From the NCBI RefSeq assembly GCF_001999465.1, contig NZ_MQMF01000001.1, positions 682,001 through 746,000 of the forward strand: a stretch of DNA of 64,000 nt, written 5' to 3'. Of the stretch, positions 7,432 to 21,113 are shown in pieces. The notes beneath the pieces were generated by a model. It searched no databases and was not told the DNA's origin. It saw only the letters and a program-made list of their open reading frames with translations. The stretch is from Fictibacillus arsenicus. Its GTDB lineage: Bacteria; Bacillota; Bacilli; Bacillales; Fictibacillaceae. Each line of letters opens with the position of its first letter. The stretch's first letter is position 1. The translations under genes were made by a program, and so were the position numbers.

Positions 7432-7899
7432 TTAGACTTTTTGACGATCGCGGAAGGCGCGCTCGATTTCCCGCTTTGCATCTTTCTTCTTAAGATCATC
7501 TCGTTTGTCATAATGCTTTTTACCTTTAGCTAGACCTATCAAAAGCTTGGCAAAACCATTTTTAAGATACATCTTCAAAGGAACTATGGAATACCCTTGT
7601 TCTTTTGTTGCGCCTAAAAGCTTATTTATTTCCTTGCGATGCAAAAGCAGCTTTCGTGTACGAAGCGGATCGTGGTTGTAACGGTTTCCTTGTTCGTACG
7701 TGCTGATATGCATATTGTGCAGAAACAACTCGCCGTTTTGTACACGGGCAAATGAATCTTTAAGGTTTGCACGTCCTGCGCGAATGGATTTTATCTCCGT
7801 GCCCTGAAGGACAATTCCAGCTTCAAATGTTTCTTCGACGTGGTAATCGTGCCGCGCTTTTTTATTTTGTGCGACTACTTTCCCTTCTCCTTTTGGCAT
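7432..7899 (-). CDS. smpB: SsrA-binding protein SmpB
   Basis: 155 residues, full length. [11 protein letters not shown], the OB-fold core [23 protein letters not shown] and the basic C-terminal tail (KGKKHYDKR then AFRDRQ) that enters the mRNA channel are all present. SmpB binds the tRNA-like domain of tmRNA, mimics the anticodon arm and is essential for trans-translation. That makes correct splicing of the neighbouring ssrA T-loop functionally important. It follows rnr, in the same order as in B. subtilis, where RNase R, SmpB and tmRNA work together in nonstop-mRNA disposal. Confidence 0.98.
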   Translation of the reverse strand: MPKGEGKVVAQNKKARHDYHVEETFEAGIVLQGTEIKSIRAGRANLKDSFARVQNGELFLHNMHISTYEQGNRYNHDPLRTRKLLLHRKEINKLLGATKEQGYSIVPLKMYLKNGFAKLLIGLAKGKKHYDKRDDLKKKDAKREIERAFRDRQKV

Positions 7900-7951
7900 G
7901 TAAACTCAATCCTCCCCACAGCAAGTGAACTATAATTATAACAATTTGGTC

Positions 7952-7991
7952 AAATAACGTCAAGGTTCACCATTTTTGATGAACCTTGATC
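7952..7991 (-). terminator. terminator downstream of rnr
   Basis: TCAAGGTTCA and TGAACCTTGA form a perfect 10-bp stem on the minus strand between rnr and smpB. The following T content is modest (GTTATTTG), so it may be leaky. Confidence 0.6.
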
Positions 7992-8001
7992 ATCATATCT
8001 T

Positions 8002-10320
8002 TTATTTCTTCTTTTTCTTGCCCTTCTTTTTAGCCACAGGCTTATAAAACGGCTTTTTCTTGCCCTTTTTGGAATCCTGAGGTCCGCTGGAACGATCAGA
8101 CTCGCTTTTGCGGCTCTTGCTGCGTCTTCCTCGTCCGCTTTTAGGTGTATCGCCGATATCGATAACTTGCTGGCGATCTTTATGACGCTTGCGCGGTGTT
8201 CCTTTCATACCGACGATTTCAAAATCAATCGCACGTTCATCAACGTTAACGTTCACAACCCGGATTGAAATCTCATCACCGATTCGGAACACGTTACCTG
8301 TTCGCTCTCCGATCATGGCCATAAACTTCTCATCAAAACGATAATAATCGTCTGTTAAGTAGCTGACGTGCACAAGACCTTCAATTGTATTAGGCAGCTC
8401 TACAAAAAGCCCGAAATTCGTAACGGAACTGATTACACCATCAAACTCTTCCCCAACTTTATCAAGCATAAACTGGGCTTTTTTCAGCTCGTCCGTTTCA
8501 CGCTCTGCATCAACTGCGCGGCGTTCCATGGCTGAAGAGTGTTTAGCGATCCCTGGCAGCTCTGCTTTCCAGTGGCTTACCGTTTTTGGGCCGGTATCTT
8601 TTTGAAACAGATATGTTCGGATCAGCCTGTGAACGATCAAATCCGGATAACGTCGGATCGGCGATGTGAAGTGGGTATAGAATTCAGTAGCTAAGCCATA
8701 GTGACCGAGTGACATATGATCGTATTTCGCTTGTTTCATTGATCGGAGCATGATCTTGCTGATAACCATCTCTTCTGGTTCGCCTCTAACGGTTTCCAAA
8801 AGCTGCTGAAGACTGCGCGGATGGATGTCACTTGCAGTACCCTTTAGCGCGTAACCGAACATCCCGATGAATTCCAAGAAACGTTCAAGCTTGCCTTCGT
8901 CTGGGTCTTCGTGGATACGATACATGAACGGAAGCTCCAGCTCGTGGAAATGCTGAGCAACGGTTTCGTTAGCACAAAGCATAAATTCCTCGATCAGCTT
9001 TTCAGCAACTGAACGCTCACGCAGAACGACATCTTGCGGATCGCTGTTTTCATCTACGAGAACTTTTGCTTCTGAAAAATCAAAGTCAATCGCACCGCGG
9101 GCAAAACGCTTTTTACGCAAAACTTCTGCCAGCTCACCCATGAGTTTAAAGAATGGAATTAAGGGCTCGTAGCGCTTCGAAACTTCTTCATCTTCGTCCT
9201 GTAAAATTTTCCGCACATCTGTATAGGTCATTCGTTCTGTTGTTTTAATGACACTCGGGAAGATATCGTGTTTGATGACTTCACCGTCATGATTGATTTC
9301 CATCTCACAAGAGATCGTCAAGCGGTCAACTTTCGGATTCAATGAACAGATTCCATTTGATAGACGGTGCGGAATCATCGGTATAACCCTATCTACTAAG
9401 TACACACTCGTTCCGCGTTCGCGTGCTTCTTTATCAATTGCTGACTCTTCCGTTACATAGTGAGTAACATCAGCAATGTGAACGCCAAGCTTATAATGAC
9501 CGTTTGGCAGTTTTATTACATGAACCGCGTCATCCAAGTCTTTTGCGTCAGCACCATCAATCGTTACGATCGTTTCATTTCGCAGATCGCGGCGTCCTTC
9601 AATGTCTTTCGGATCGATTTCGTCTGGGGTATTGTGTGCTTGTTCTAATGCTTCTTCAGGGAACTCTCTTGGCAGACCGTGCTTAAAAATAACAGAAATA
9701 ATGTCCACACCCGGATCGTTTTTATGTCCGATAATATGGATGATCTCCCCTTCAGCACTGTTTCGGCCTTCAGGGTATTTCGTTATTTTTACAACAACTT
9801 TATGTCCTTCTACAGCACCATTCACGCCGTCTGCTGGAATGAAGATGTCGTTCGGGATTCGTTTGTCGTCAGCCACAACAAAACCGAACCTGCGGCTTTC
9901 CTGGAATGTACCGACTACTTCAGTAACACCGCGTTCTAAAATTCGGATAATCGTTCCTTCAGGACGTGATCCTGAAGAGGTATTGTTTAAACGGACTAGA
10001 ACGGTATCACCGCTCATCGCGCCATTCATGTCTGATTGTGAGATATAAACATCTTTTTGTTCGCTGTCTTCAGGGATTAAAAAAGCAAAACCTTTGGCAT
10101 GTCCTTGAACACGCCCTTTAATAAGACTCATTTTTTCTGGAAGACCGTAGCGGTTCGTTCGTGTTCTGACTACGGAACCTTCATCTTCTAGTTGGTTTAA
10201 TGTTAAAACCAGTTCTTTGAAAGCTTCAGCGTCCGAGAGTTGAAGTGCTTCTTCAATCTCGGTTACTGTCATCGGCTTTTCCGATTCTTTCATGAGCTGG
10301 AGTATTTGCAGTTTATCCAA
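8002..10320 (-). CDS. rnr: ribonuclease R
   Basis: 772 residues in the usual order: N-terminal winged helix (about 1-70), cold-shock domains ([33 protein letters not shown]), RNB catalytic domain with [14 protein letters not shown] and RDLRNE, an S1 domain near 630-710 ([16 protein letters not shown]), and a lysine-rich tail ending in KKKGKKKKK. It is a processive 3'-5' exoribonuclease that degrades structured RNA, including the nonstop mRNAs released by tmRNA-SmpB. The gene sits 30 bp after est, so it is probably in one operon with secG and the hydrolases. Confidence 0.97.
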   Translation of the reverse strand: MDKLQILQLMKESEKPMTVTEIEEALQLSDAEAFKELVLTLNQLEDEGSVVRTRTNRYGLPEKMSLIKGRVQGHAKGFAFLIPEDSEQKDVYISQSDMNGAMSGDTVLVRLNNTSSGSRPEGTIIRILERGVTEVVGTFQESRRFGFVVADDKRIPNDIFIPADGVNGAVEGHKVVVKITKYPEGRNSAEGEIIHIIGHKNDPGVDIISVIFKHGLPREFPEEALEQAHNTPDEIDPKDIEGRRDLRNETIVTIDGADAKDLDDAVHVIKLPNGHYKLGVHIADVTHYVTEESAIDKEARERGTSVYLVDRVIPMIPHRLSNGICSLNPKVDRLTISCEMEINHDGEVIKHDIFPSVIKTTERMTYTDVRKILQDEDEEVSKRYEPLIPFFKLMGELAEVLRKKRFARGAIDFDFSEAKVLVDENSDPQDVVLRERSVAEKLIEEFMLCANETVAQHFHELELPFMYRIHEDPDEGKLERFLEFIGMFGYALKGTASDIHPRSLQQLLETVRGEPEEMVISKIMLRSMKQAKYDHMSLGHYGLATEFYTHFTSPIRRYPDLIVHRLIRTYLFQKDTGPKTVSHWKAELPGIAKHSSAMERRAVDAERETDELKKAQFMLDKVGEEFDGVISSVTNFGLFVELPNTIEGLVHVSYLTDDYYRFDEKFMAMIGERTGNVFRIGDEISIRVVNVNVDERAIDFEIVGMKGTPRKRHKDRQQVIDIGDTPKSGRGRRSKSRKSESDRSSGPQDSKKGKKKPFYKPVAKKKGKKKKK

Positions 10321-10350
10321 AAACTGACCTCCTTTTTTAAGGAAAAGGTT

Positions 10351-11097
10351 CTATTCAGACCAATCCAGGTCTTCTAGGAATGCATATACATCTTCATGCA
10401 ATTGTTCTTTTTCCTTGTCTAATGTAATGACGTGTGTTGAATTTTCGTACCATTTTAAATCTTTCTTTTCACTTTCAACTTCGTTATAAATAATATTTGC
10501 AGAATCTGTGTTAATCATTTCATCATGTCTAGCCTGCACCACAAACGTAGGTGCGTATACAAGGTCAACTGAATTTCTTACGCTTTGAAGGAGCTCTTGA
10601 AGTGCTTTTAGCGTATTCATCGGTGTTTTCTTGAACTCTTCCATTTCTTGTTTAATTTGTTCAGGAGTTTTTTGTTCCCGCTTTTTATATTCTTCGGCGT
10701 ACTCGCAAACCCCTTTATACATGACTTCCTCGCTTTTGATGTACATAGGTGCACACATGGGTAAAACCGCTTTTACAGGGTGTTCAGTTGCCAGTTTAAG
10801 TGAAAATACGCCTCCAAGGGAAAGTCCGACTACTGCAATTTCGTCATACCCTTTTTCTTTTAAGTGATTGTATCCGCCGATTACATCTTCCCACCAGTCA
10901 TCCGGACCAGTGTGAACTAACTCCTCGGGCGGGACCGCGTGTCCTTTGTATTGAGGTGCGTGACACGTGTAGCCTTTCTTTTGAAGGAATCTCCCCATCA
11001 TTCTAACGTCCGCTGAACTGCCGGTAAATCCGTGCAGCATGAGGACTGCCCGCTTTCCTCCTTCAAAGAAAAACGGTTTTGGTGCTGTAATTTTCAT
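10351..11097 (-). CDS. est: carboxylesterase (Est30/YvaK family)
   Basis: 248 residues with [10 protein letters not shown] (oxyanion region), nucleophile elbow GLSLGG (Ser93), QARHDEM (Asp of the triad) and [10 protein letters not shown] (His of the triad). This matches the thermostable Est30/YvaK monoacylglycerol/carboxylesterase family. It lies between secG and rnr exactly as yvaK does in B. subtilis. Physiological substrate unknown; in vitro the family cleaves short-to-medium acyl esters. Confidence 0.93.
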   Translation of the reverse strand: MKITAPKPFFFEGGKRAVLMLHGFTGSSADVRMMGRFLQKKGYTCHAPQYKGHAVPPEELVHTGPDDWWEDVIGGYNHLKEKGYDEIAVVGLSLGGVFSLKLATEHPVKAVLPMCAPMYIKSEEVMYKGVCEYAEEYKKREQKTPEQIKQEMEEFKKTPMNTLKALQELLQSVRNSVDLVYAPTFVVQARHDEMINTDSANIIYNEVESEKKDLKWYENSTHVITLDKEKEQLHEDVYAFLEDLDWSE

Positions 11098-11109
11098 GCT
11101 GTTTCTCTC

Positions 11110-11799
11110 CTATTCACTCATTAAAAATTGATAAACCTCATCAATAAGCTGATCTTTTTCAACATCATGGCAGATCATGTGCTTCGATTCTTTAAAGTAG
11201 CAAATTCGTTTATTGGATGCCGCGATCGTCCCATATAAAAACTCGGCACTTTTTCTTGGTACAAGTCCGTCACACTCTCCTTGTACAATCAGCGTAGGTG
11301 CTGAGATCTGTGCTAATTCTGGTTTAAGCATCTTCACTAGCTTTCGAAATTCCCTTGTTGCACTTAAAGGGGTATCAAGCAGCTTTTTTCTGTATCTTTT
11401 ATAGAGTTCATGGTCTTTTAACTGCCCATTGAACCCTGAGATCATCATATTTGCGATATCTTTAATCATCTGTCCGGGATTAAAATAATACGCACTTGCA
11501 TTCAAAAGGATTAATTTATCGCAGCCATATTTGGATGCCAGATAACCTGCGATTATTCCGCCCATTGAAAACCCGACAATGTAGATTTTATCGGCTTTTT
11601 TTCGAAGTTCCAGATATGCGTTTTCCGCTTCTTGCAGCCATTCTTTGTGTGTTCTGCCCTTTAATGAAAGCTCAGTCCCATGTCCGGGATAAGTCGGAAC
11701 AGAAAGTATCCAATCGGTATTTTTCTGCAGATATTCTGTGATGGGCTCGATTTCATAGGGTCCTCCGGTAAAGCCATGCAAACAAAGACAACCGATCAT
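11110..11799 (-). CDS. alpha/beta hydrolase, second Est30-like paralogue
   Basis: 229 residues with LHGFTGGPYEIEPI, GFSMGG (nucleophile), VQGECDGLVP and ESKHMICHD in the triad order of Est30 proteins. It lies 12 bp upstream of est in the same orientation, so the two are probably a tandem duplication followed by divergence. B. subtilis has only one such gene between secG and rnr. It is likely an intracellular carboxylesterase; specificity unknown. Confidence 0.85.
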   Translation of the reverse strand: MIGCLCLHGFTGGPYEIEPITEYLQKNTDWILSVPTYPGHGTELSLKGRTHKEWLQEAENAYLELRKKADKIYIVGFSMGGIIAGYLASKYGCDKLILLNASAYYFNPGQMIKDIANMMISGFNGQLKDHELYKRYRKKLLDTPLSATREFRKLVKMLKPELAQISAPTLIVQGECDGLVPRKSAEFLYGTIAASNKRICYFKESKHMICHDVEKDQLIDEVYQFLMSE

Positions 11800-11893
11800 G
11801 CTACCACCTTTTTGACTTTAGATTACCCTTTTATGTACGTATCAAATCATATCACAACCAATATAAGAAATGGTGAGCCACGGTTTTTGCGCA

Positions 11894-11930
11894 TAAAAAA
11901 ACAACAAGCGATTGTTTCGCCTGCTGTTCT
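11894..11930 (-). terminator. terminator after secG
   Basis: AACAGCAGGCG pairs with CGCTTGTTGTT (two G-U pairs) and is followed by seven T residues on the minus strand. It should limit readthrough from secG into the hydrolase genes. Confidence 0.75.
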
Positions 11931-11940
11931 TAAGTACTGA

Positions 11941-12180
11941 TTAATTTGTAGGTAAGAAATACGCTACTGAAATTGTCAAAATGAAAAATAATACTGCAAG
12001 AATCACTGTAAGTTTACTAAGCAATGCATCAATACCGCGTGCTTTTTGTTTACCAAAAAGCTGCTCAGCCCCACCTGTAATCGCTCCAGATAATCCGGCC
12101 GAACGACCTGACTGAAGAACAACGACAACAATTAAAGATAATGATACTAAAATAAGAAGGATTTTTGCTGCTGTTAGCAT
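11941..12180 (-). CDS. secG: preprotein translocase subunit SecG
   Basis: 79 residues with two predicted membrane helices ([18 protein letters not shown] and [19 protein letters not shown]) joined by the cytosolic loop [23 protein letters not shown], which is the SecG signature. SecG associates with SecYE and aids SecA-driven export. Position upstream of the est-rnr-smpB-ssrA block matches B. subtilis. Confidence 0.95.
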   Translation of the reverse strand: MLTAAKILLILVSLSLIVVVVLQSGRSAGLSGAITGGAEQLFGKQKARGIDALLSKLTVILAVLFFILTISVAYFLPTN

Positions 12181-12268
12181 GAATGTTACACCTCCACCGT
12201 TCCACGTTACATTACTATAAATGTATCATAGTGGAAGGGACGAGGCAAAGTTTTTTTCTGAACCTTCT

Positions 12269-12601
12269 TTAATTTGTTCCAGAGTAGTTGAGATTAAATT
12301 CCTTATGAAAGATATAAAGCCTGACAGCTTTTATTACGTTAAGCCTTTTATTCAGTAGCCCCACAATTTGAACCGTAACTCCAGACTGAACTGCTTCATC
12401 TGGCGCAATATCAAGTGTCTTATCTCCGTCAAGGAACTCTGTTGTGGAGTCCAGCTGTACTCTCATCATCGTTTTTTTATGATGAATCGTAAACATACTT
12501 CCTTTTGCTTCTTTCACTTTTCCAACAAAGCTGATTGGATTCAATTTTTCTTGTTTGATTTCTGCACCATCCGAAGATTCTTGTTTAAGTGGCTGCATCA
12601 T
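12269..12601 (-). CDS. hypothetical small soluble protein
   Basis: 110 residues if translation begins at the ATG at 12601, which lies six bases after AGAGGGG; the earlier ATG at 12607 abuts the ribosome site and is less likely. The segment ISFVGKVKEAKGSMFTI followed by MRVQLDSTTEFLDG and QIVGLLNKRLNVIKAVRLYIF reads as a compact beta-rich (OB-like) domain. No family recognised. It is followed on the same strand by secG and preceded by the PBP-like fragment. Confidence 0.55.
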   Translation of the reverse strand: MMQPLKQESSDGAEIKQEKLNPISFVGKVKEAKGSMFTIHHKKTMMRVQLDSTTEFLDGDKTLDIAPDEAVQSGVTVQIVGLLNKRLNVIKAVRLYIFHKEFNLNYSGTN

Positions 12602-12645
12602 AAACATCCCCTCTTCGCATTATGGGGACATCCCCCATATTCATT

Positions 12646-12906
12646 TTACTGATCTTTTGGTTGTTTTATGTCTGTTTCTAATGGTGTGTCCTTCTGTGAG
12701 GAATAGTAGTTGTCGTTGAATATGGATTTTTTTATAACAACATCTTCATAGTTTTCTGATTTCAAACGGGCTTTTTCACCATTTGTAATCTGCAGGTCAT
12801 AGGTTCTCAGAATCAAAATAATAAATAAAAGAATAATAAATCCAAAATATAGCTGAAAACGAAATGCCCTGTCTCTTCGATGCTGTACAGTTTCCTCTAC
12901 CCTCAT
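12646..12906 (-). CDS. short bitopic membrane protein resembling a PBP2 N-terminus
   Basis: 86 residues starting MRVEETVQHRRDR. One membrane helix (YFGFIILLFIILILRTYDL) is followed by QITNGEKARLKSENYEDVVI, very like the transmembrane anchor and first periplasmic residues of class B penicillin-binding proteins. The frame then stops after a polar tail with no dimerisation or transpeptidase domain. An upstream ATG at 12939 lacks a ribosome site. It could be a genuine small membrane protein or the stump of a truncated pbp gene; the sequence below it shows no continuation of PBP motifs. Confidence 0.55.
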   Translation of the reverse strand: MRVEETVQHRRDRAFRFQLYFGFIILLFIILILRTYDLQITNGEKARLKSENYEDVVIKKSIFNDNYYSSQKDTPLETDIKQPKDQ

Positions 12907-13083
12907 TTTTACTTCACCACACCTATTTGGAAGAAACATCGATAATTAAGGAGTTTTTTCCTTTTAATTAATTTACTCTCTTTTCATCAACTCTAAAATG
13001 GCTTTTACATGATTCTTCTCTCATACGAACATGATAAGTTTCTGAAAATTAAACAAATGTTTAATGAGTCGACGTGACTAATT

Positions 13084-13120
13084 AAAAAAACCTGCATGAG
13101 TTTAAAACTTGTGCAGGTTT
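13084..13120 (-). terminator. terminator of the FHA/winged-helix gene
   Basis: AAACCTGCA and TGCAGGTTT form a stem followed by seven T residues on the minus strand, just after the stop codon. Confidence 0.82.
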
Positions 13121-13135
13121 CTAAGTGGTCGGAAT

Positions 13136-13834
13136 TTATTTAATTTGCAGCATATAGCCGTATCTTGGAACGGTAACAATAGAATCACCATAAGGTCCTA
13201 ACTTCTTTCGCAAACGATATACAAGAGCATTAATCTCATCGTTCCCTACATCAGGCAGCGTATTAGACCCTGCTACCATTCTCTCCGGCCAGATTTGAAT
13301 CTTAATTTCGTCGCTGCTCACAGCCTGATTCTTTTTTCTGTAGAGAAAAACAAGCAGATCCGTATGTTTTCCTGATAAAAATAAAGGTTCACCATCGATC
13401 GAGATCTGGCGCCGTTCAGGTATGATGTGCAGACCGTTCGTGATTTTCTTTTCAGTGGGTTCAATTGGTGATGTAAACTCCATCGTTAAGTCTGTTTCTG
13501 CTGTTTCGGTATTTAAGTAGGTTAGCAGAACAACACCTTTTGCCAAGCTGATTACATCACCTGATTGCAGCTGTTTGGGTACATTCGCCAGCTTTACATT
13601 ATTTAGCTCAGTCCCGTGTTTGGAATCCAAGTCACGAATAAAAGGCTGACCATCTTGTATAAAAATTTCAGCGTGATTGCGTGAAACATATGGACTTAGC
13701 AATGATATATCTGTTTCATTGGTATGTGATGACCTTCCAAAGGTTAAAAACTCACCTTCAGACTTTAGCGGAATCAAGCTCCCCGTATCATAAGGGTCTC
13801 CCGCTTCTATTCGTATGTATAAGCTTTGTTTCAT
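13136..13834 (-). CDS. FHA domain plus OmpR-type winged-helix regulator
   Basis: 232 residues from the ATG at 13834, preceded by GGGGGAAT. The N-terminal half (about 25-105) is an FHA phosphothreonine-binding domain: LTFGRSS, SPYVSRNHAEIF and RDLDSKHGTELNN. The C-terminal half (about 130-232) is a winged-helix DNA-binding domain of the transcriptional-regulator C-terminal type: PLFLSGKHTDLLVFL and DEINALVYRLRKKLG, ending VPRYGYMLQIK. Such a fusion would couple Ser/Thr phosphorylation to transcription. No kinase gene lies in the window. Monocistronic, with its own terminator. Targets unknown. Confidence 0.82.
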   Translation of the reverse strand: MKQSLYIRIEAGDPYDTGSLIPLKSEGEFLTFGRSSHTNETDISLLSPYVSRNHAEIFIQDGQPFIRDLDSKHGTELNNVKLANVPKQLQSGDVISLAKGVVLLTYLNTETAETDLTMEFTSPIEPTEKKITNGLHIIPERRQISIDGEPLFLSGKHTDLLVFLYRKKNQAVSSDEIKIQIWPERMVAGSNTLPDVGNDEINALVYRLRKKLGPYGDSIVTVPRYGYMLQIK

Positions 13835-14017
13835 ATTAATTCCCCCGTACAAAAACAATAACTTGTTACTAGCATTTTATATGATAATGACTCAAATTAG
13901 AAGAAATAAGGATATGGAAAAAATGATAGTATCCTTTATTCCGACATGGCAACAATAACAATGGTGTCTTAATGATACCGCAGAACCTACAACTCAAGAT
14001 GTCGGAGGGATATTACG

Positions 14018-14191
14018 ATGAATATTCGTGAAGGCTTCATTCCTGCAACTTTAGGAACAGCAGTAACCGCTACTGGTTATGCGCTAAAACAGTCACGCGG
14101 TACGAACAAGATGGTTGCCAATACAATCTTTGGTTTTGGTCTTGCTCACGTCGTACTTGGTGTAATTGACCTTGTTGAACATCGCCGTTAG
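14018..14191 (+). CDS. small hydrophobic protein, 57 residues
   Basis: The frame starts MNIREGFIPATLGT, has a moderately hydrophobic alanine/glycine-rich body (AVTATGYAL, FGFGLAHVVLGVIDLV) and ends EHRR. GGAGGG eight bases before the ATG and a strong terminator after the stop support expression. The second helix is amphipathic enough to be membrane-associated. Unique family not recognised; conserved short proteins of this style (asparagine/glycine-rich small membrane proteins) occur in Bacillaceae. Confidence 0.6.
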   Translation: MNIREGFIPATLGTAVTATGYALKQSRGTNKMVANTIFGFGLAHVVLGVIDLVEHRR

Positions 14192-14212
14192 GTTCTAATT
14201 TTTTTGAATGAA

Positions 14213-14250
14213 GGTGCCCCGAAAGTTTTTGCTTTTGGGGCATTTTCTTT
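14213..14250 (+). terminator. terminator of the 57-residue gene
   Basis: TGCCCCGAAAG and CTTTTGGGGCA form a stem followed by TTTTCTTT. Confidence 0.8.
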
Positions 14251-14377
14251 ATTATGATGTAAATCATTTCTTTACAGTTATAAATTTTATAAATATTTTT
14301 AAAATTTTTAGTTTGTACCGTATAGGACAACCCTGCTTTTACAAATCTTAAAGGTAACAAGATTGGAGGGATCAAAA

Positions 14378-14464
14378 ATGACTGTTTTTGAAACGATGTC
14401 ACTGATGATTAGTTTCTCAATGCTCATTGTTACTATCCTTCATTCTAACGGCCGCTCTCGATAA
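14378..14464 (+). CDS. putative holin-like toxin (Hol-Tox), 28 residues
   Basis: The frame MTVFETMSLMISFSMLIVTI then LHSNGRSR matches the Firmicute Hol-Tox pattern (MTVFEALMLMISFGMLIV-type start, one membrane helix, short basic tail). GGAGGG precedes the ATG. The gene is convergent with eno and shares the strong hairpin at 14520-14569. Members of this class are thought to be type I toxins held off by an antisense RNA; I could not identify a convincing antisense promoter. Expression and toxicity are inferred from family resemblance only. Confidence 0.7.
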   Translation: MTVFETMSLMISFSMLIVTILHSNGRSR

Positions 14465-14519
14465 ACAGCAGGATTTTTCGTTTGTTAAACAGCTTGTGCC
14501 AGTTTCGCAGTTTTAAATG

Positions 14520-14569
14520 AAGACAGCCCCCGGATGCGGCTCTGAGGCGCCTATCCGGGGGCTGTCTTT
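14520..14569. terminator. strong bidirectional hairpin between the toxin gene and eno
   Basis: AAGACAGCCCCCGGAT and ATCCGGGGGCTGTCTT form a perfect 16-bp stem. It can end both the eno operon transcript and the toxin mRNA. Confidence 0.8.
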
Positions 14570-14576
14570 GTCAGAA

Positions 14577-14620
14577 AGACAAAATGGCGGTTTGTCTTTG
14601 TTTGGGGTCAGACCCCTACT
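14577..14620. repeat. short palindromic repeat element, copy 1
   Basis: GACAAAA-TGGCGGTTTGT-CTTTGT-TTGGGGTCAGACCCCTACT. Nearly identical to 29419-29462, and related to 27253-27293. It contains the palindrome GGGGTCAGACCCC and lies about 10 bp downstream of the eno stop codon. Confidence 0.8.
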
Positions 14621-14630
14621 TTTGTACTAT

Positions 14631-15962
<1,332 letters not shown>

Positions 15963-16012
15963 TCATTTCAAAAAGGTTCTTGCTTTGAAGCATGAGTACG
16001 CTTCTAAGGAAA

Positions 16013-16140
16013 GTTGATTGGAGCCCAAGGTGTGAGACTCCTACGGGATCAGCGGGACAGGTGAGACTCCTAAAGGCGCAAAGCGCAAGGAGGCTCACCG
16101 CACGCCCCGTGGAAAGCGAACACCTGGAGCGGAAATAAAC
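16013..16140 (+). repeat. dispersed hairpin-prone repeat, copy A (between gpmI and eno)
   Basis: Runs from GTTGATTGGAGCCCAAGG to GGAGCGGAAATAAAC with internal GAGACTCCTACGGGATCAGC and CCCCGTGGAAAGCGA blocks shared with six other copies in the window. Ends and internal blocks are inverted repeats. It lies inside the glycolytic operon. Confidence 0.85.
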
Positions 16141-16201
16141 TGCTTCCACAACTAATCCAGACGTACAAGGGCCCTTTGCAGCGTTATGCACCTAAGCTGC
16201 C

Positions 16202-18489
<2,288 letters not shown>

Positions 18490-18544
18490 TCAAATTCACC
18501 TCTTTAAAGAGTTTTCATACTTTTTACTGTAGTTCTTGCAAGTA

Positions 18545-18671
18545 GTTGATTTACGCTCCGGGTGCTCGCTTTCCGCGGGGTGTGCGGTGAGCCTCCCTAT
18601 CGCTTTGCGCTGGGGGGTCTCACCTGTCACACTGATCCCGCAGGAGTCTCGCACCCTACGCTCCAATCAAC
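18545..18671 (-). repeat. dispersed hairpin-prone repeat, copy B (between pgk and tpiA)
   Basis: Same element as copy A in reverse orientation. It reads GTTGATTTACGCTCCGGG at the left and TACGCTCCAATCAAC at the right, with CGCTTTCCGCGGGG and GGAGTCTCGCACC blocks. It occupies most of the pgk-tpiA gap. Confidence 0.85.
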
Positions 18672-18713
18672 TTGTCAAAGAGGCAAAAAAGAAGTTCGCC
18701 TCTAATCGTTTTT

Positions 18714-19898
18714 CTAACGGTCGTTAAGTGCTTCGACGCCTGGAAGTGCCTTACCTTCCATGAACTCAAGAGAAGCTCCGCCGCCTGTTGAGATGTGGCT
18801 CATCTTGTCAGCTAGACCAAACTTTTCAACAGCTGCTGCTGAATCTCCGCCGCCGATTACACTGTAAGTATCAGTTGCTTCCGCAAGTGCGTTTGCTACA
18901 GAACGAGTACCATTTGCAAATGCGTCAATTTCGAACACACCCATAGGTCCGTTCCATATTACAAGCTTCGATTCTTTAATAACCTTTACGTACTTTTCGA
19001 TTGTTTTCGTACCGATATCAAGACCTTCCCAATCTGAAGGGATGGAATCGATGTCTACATTCTTTGTGTTAGCATCATTTGAAAAATCGTCTGCTACTAA
19101 AACATCTTCAGCAATCAAAAGGTTTACACCGTTTTTCTTTGCTTTTTCCATAAATGTTTTTGCAGTTTCGATCTTATCTTCTTCTAAAAGAGACTTCCCT
19201 ACGTCATGGCCAAGAGCCTTAATGAATGTGTAGCCAAGGCCACCGCCGATGATCAAGTTGTCTACTTTGTCTAAAAGATTGTCAATTACATCAATCTTGT
19301 CCTTAACTTTTGCACCGCCAATAATCGCAGTGAAAGGACGGTCAGGGTTTGATAGAGCTTTCCCAAGCACTTCAAGTTCTTTTTCCATTAACAAGCCTGA
19401 TACAGCAGGAAGATGTTTTGCGATCCCTTCTGTTGAAGCATGTGCACGGTGTGCTGCTCCGAAAGCATCGTTAACATAAACATCAGCCAAAGCTGCGAAT
19501 TTTTCTGCTAGTTCAGGATCGTTCTTTTCCTCACCTGGGTAAAAACGCACGTTTTCTAATAAGATTACGCCGCCTTCGTCTAGGCTTGCTAATGCTTTTT
19601 CTACTTCTTCCCCGTATGCTTCATCCGTTTTCACAACTTCTTTTCCAAGAAGATCGCTTAAACGCTGTGCAACTGGATCTAAACGAAGCTCTTCCACAAC
19701 TTGTCCTTTTGGACGTCCTAAGTGGCTTGCTAAAAGAACTTTTGCACCTTGCTCTGTTAAGTATTTGATGGTTGGAAGAGCAGCGTTAATACGCGTTTCA
19801 TCCGTAATGTTTCCATCTTTCATCGGCACGTTGAAATCAACGCGGCAAAAAACGACTTTGCCTTTTAGATCGATGTCGCGAACACTTTTTTTGTTCAT
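18714..19898 (-). CDS. pgk: phosphoglycerate kinase
   Basis: 394 residues from the ATG at 19898 ([14 protein letters not shown]), the same length and start as B. subtilis Pgk; an in-frame ATG at 19925 precedes the AGGAGG site and is rejected. Motifs: [52 protein letters not shown] and [13 protein letters not shown] (nucleotide site). It transfers phosphate from 1,3-bisphosphoglycerate to ADP. Third gene of the CggR-controlled operon. Confidence 0.98.
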   Translation of the reverse strand: MNKKSVRDIDLKGKVVFCRVDFNVPMKDGNITDETRINAALPTIKYLTEQGAKVLLASHLGRPKGQVVEELRLDPVAQRLSDLLGKEVVKTDEAYGEEVEKALASLDEGGVILLENVRFYPGEEKNDPELAEKFAALADVYVNDAFGAAHRAHASTEGIAKHLPAVSGLLMEKELEVLGKALSNPDRPFTAIIGGAKVKDKIDVIDNLLDKVDNLIIGGGLGYTFIKALGHDVGKSLLEEDKIETAKTFMEKAKKNGVNLLIAEDVLVADDFSNDANTKNVDIDSIPSDWEGLDIGTKTIEKYVKVIKESKLVIWNGPMGVFEIDAFANGTRSVANALAEATDTYSVIGGGDSAAAVEKFGLADKMSHISTGGGASLEFMEGKALPGVEALNDR

Positions 19899-20024
19899 AA
19901 GTACATGAAACCTCCTGACAGTCAAAAAGATTAAAAGAATGACAATCCCAGATTATACATGGGAAAGAGGAGTAGAAGCCCTGAAAAATGACTTCTCCCC
20001 CTCCTTATTGTTCTTCTCTATCTA

Positions 20025-21113
<1,089 letters not shown>

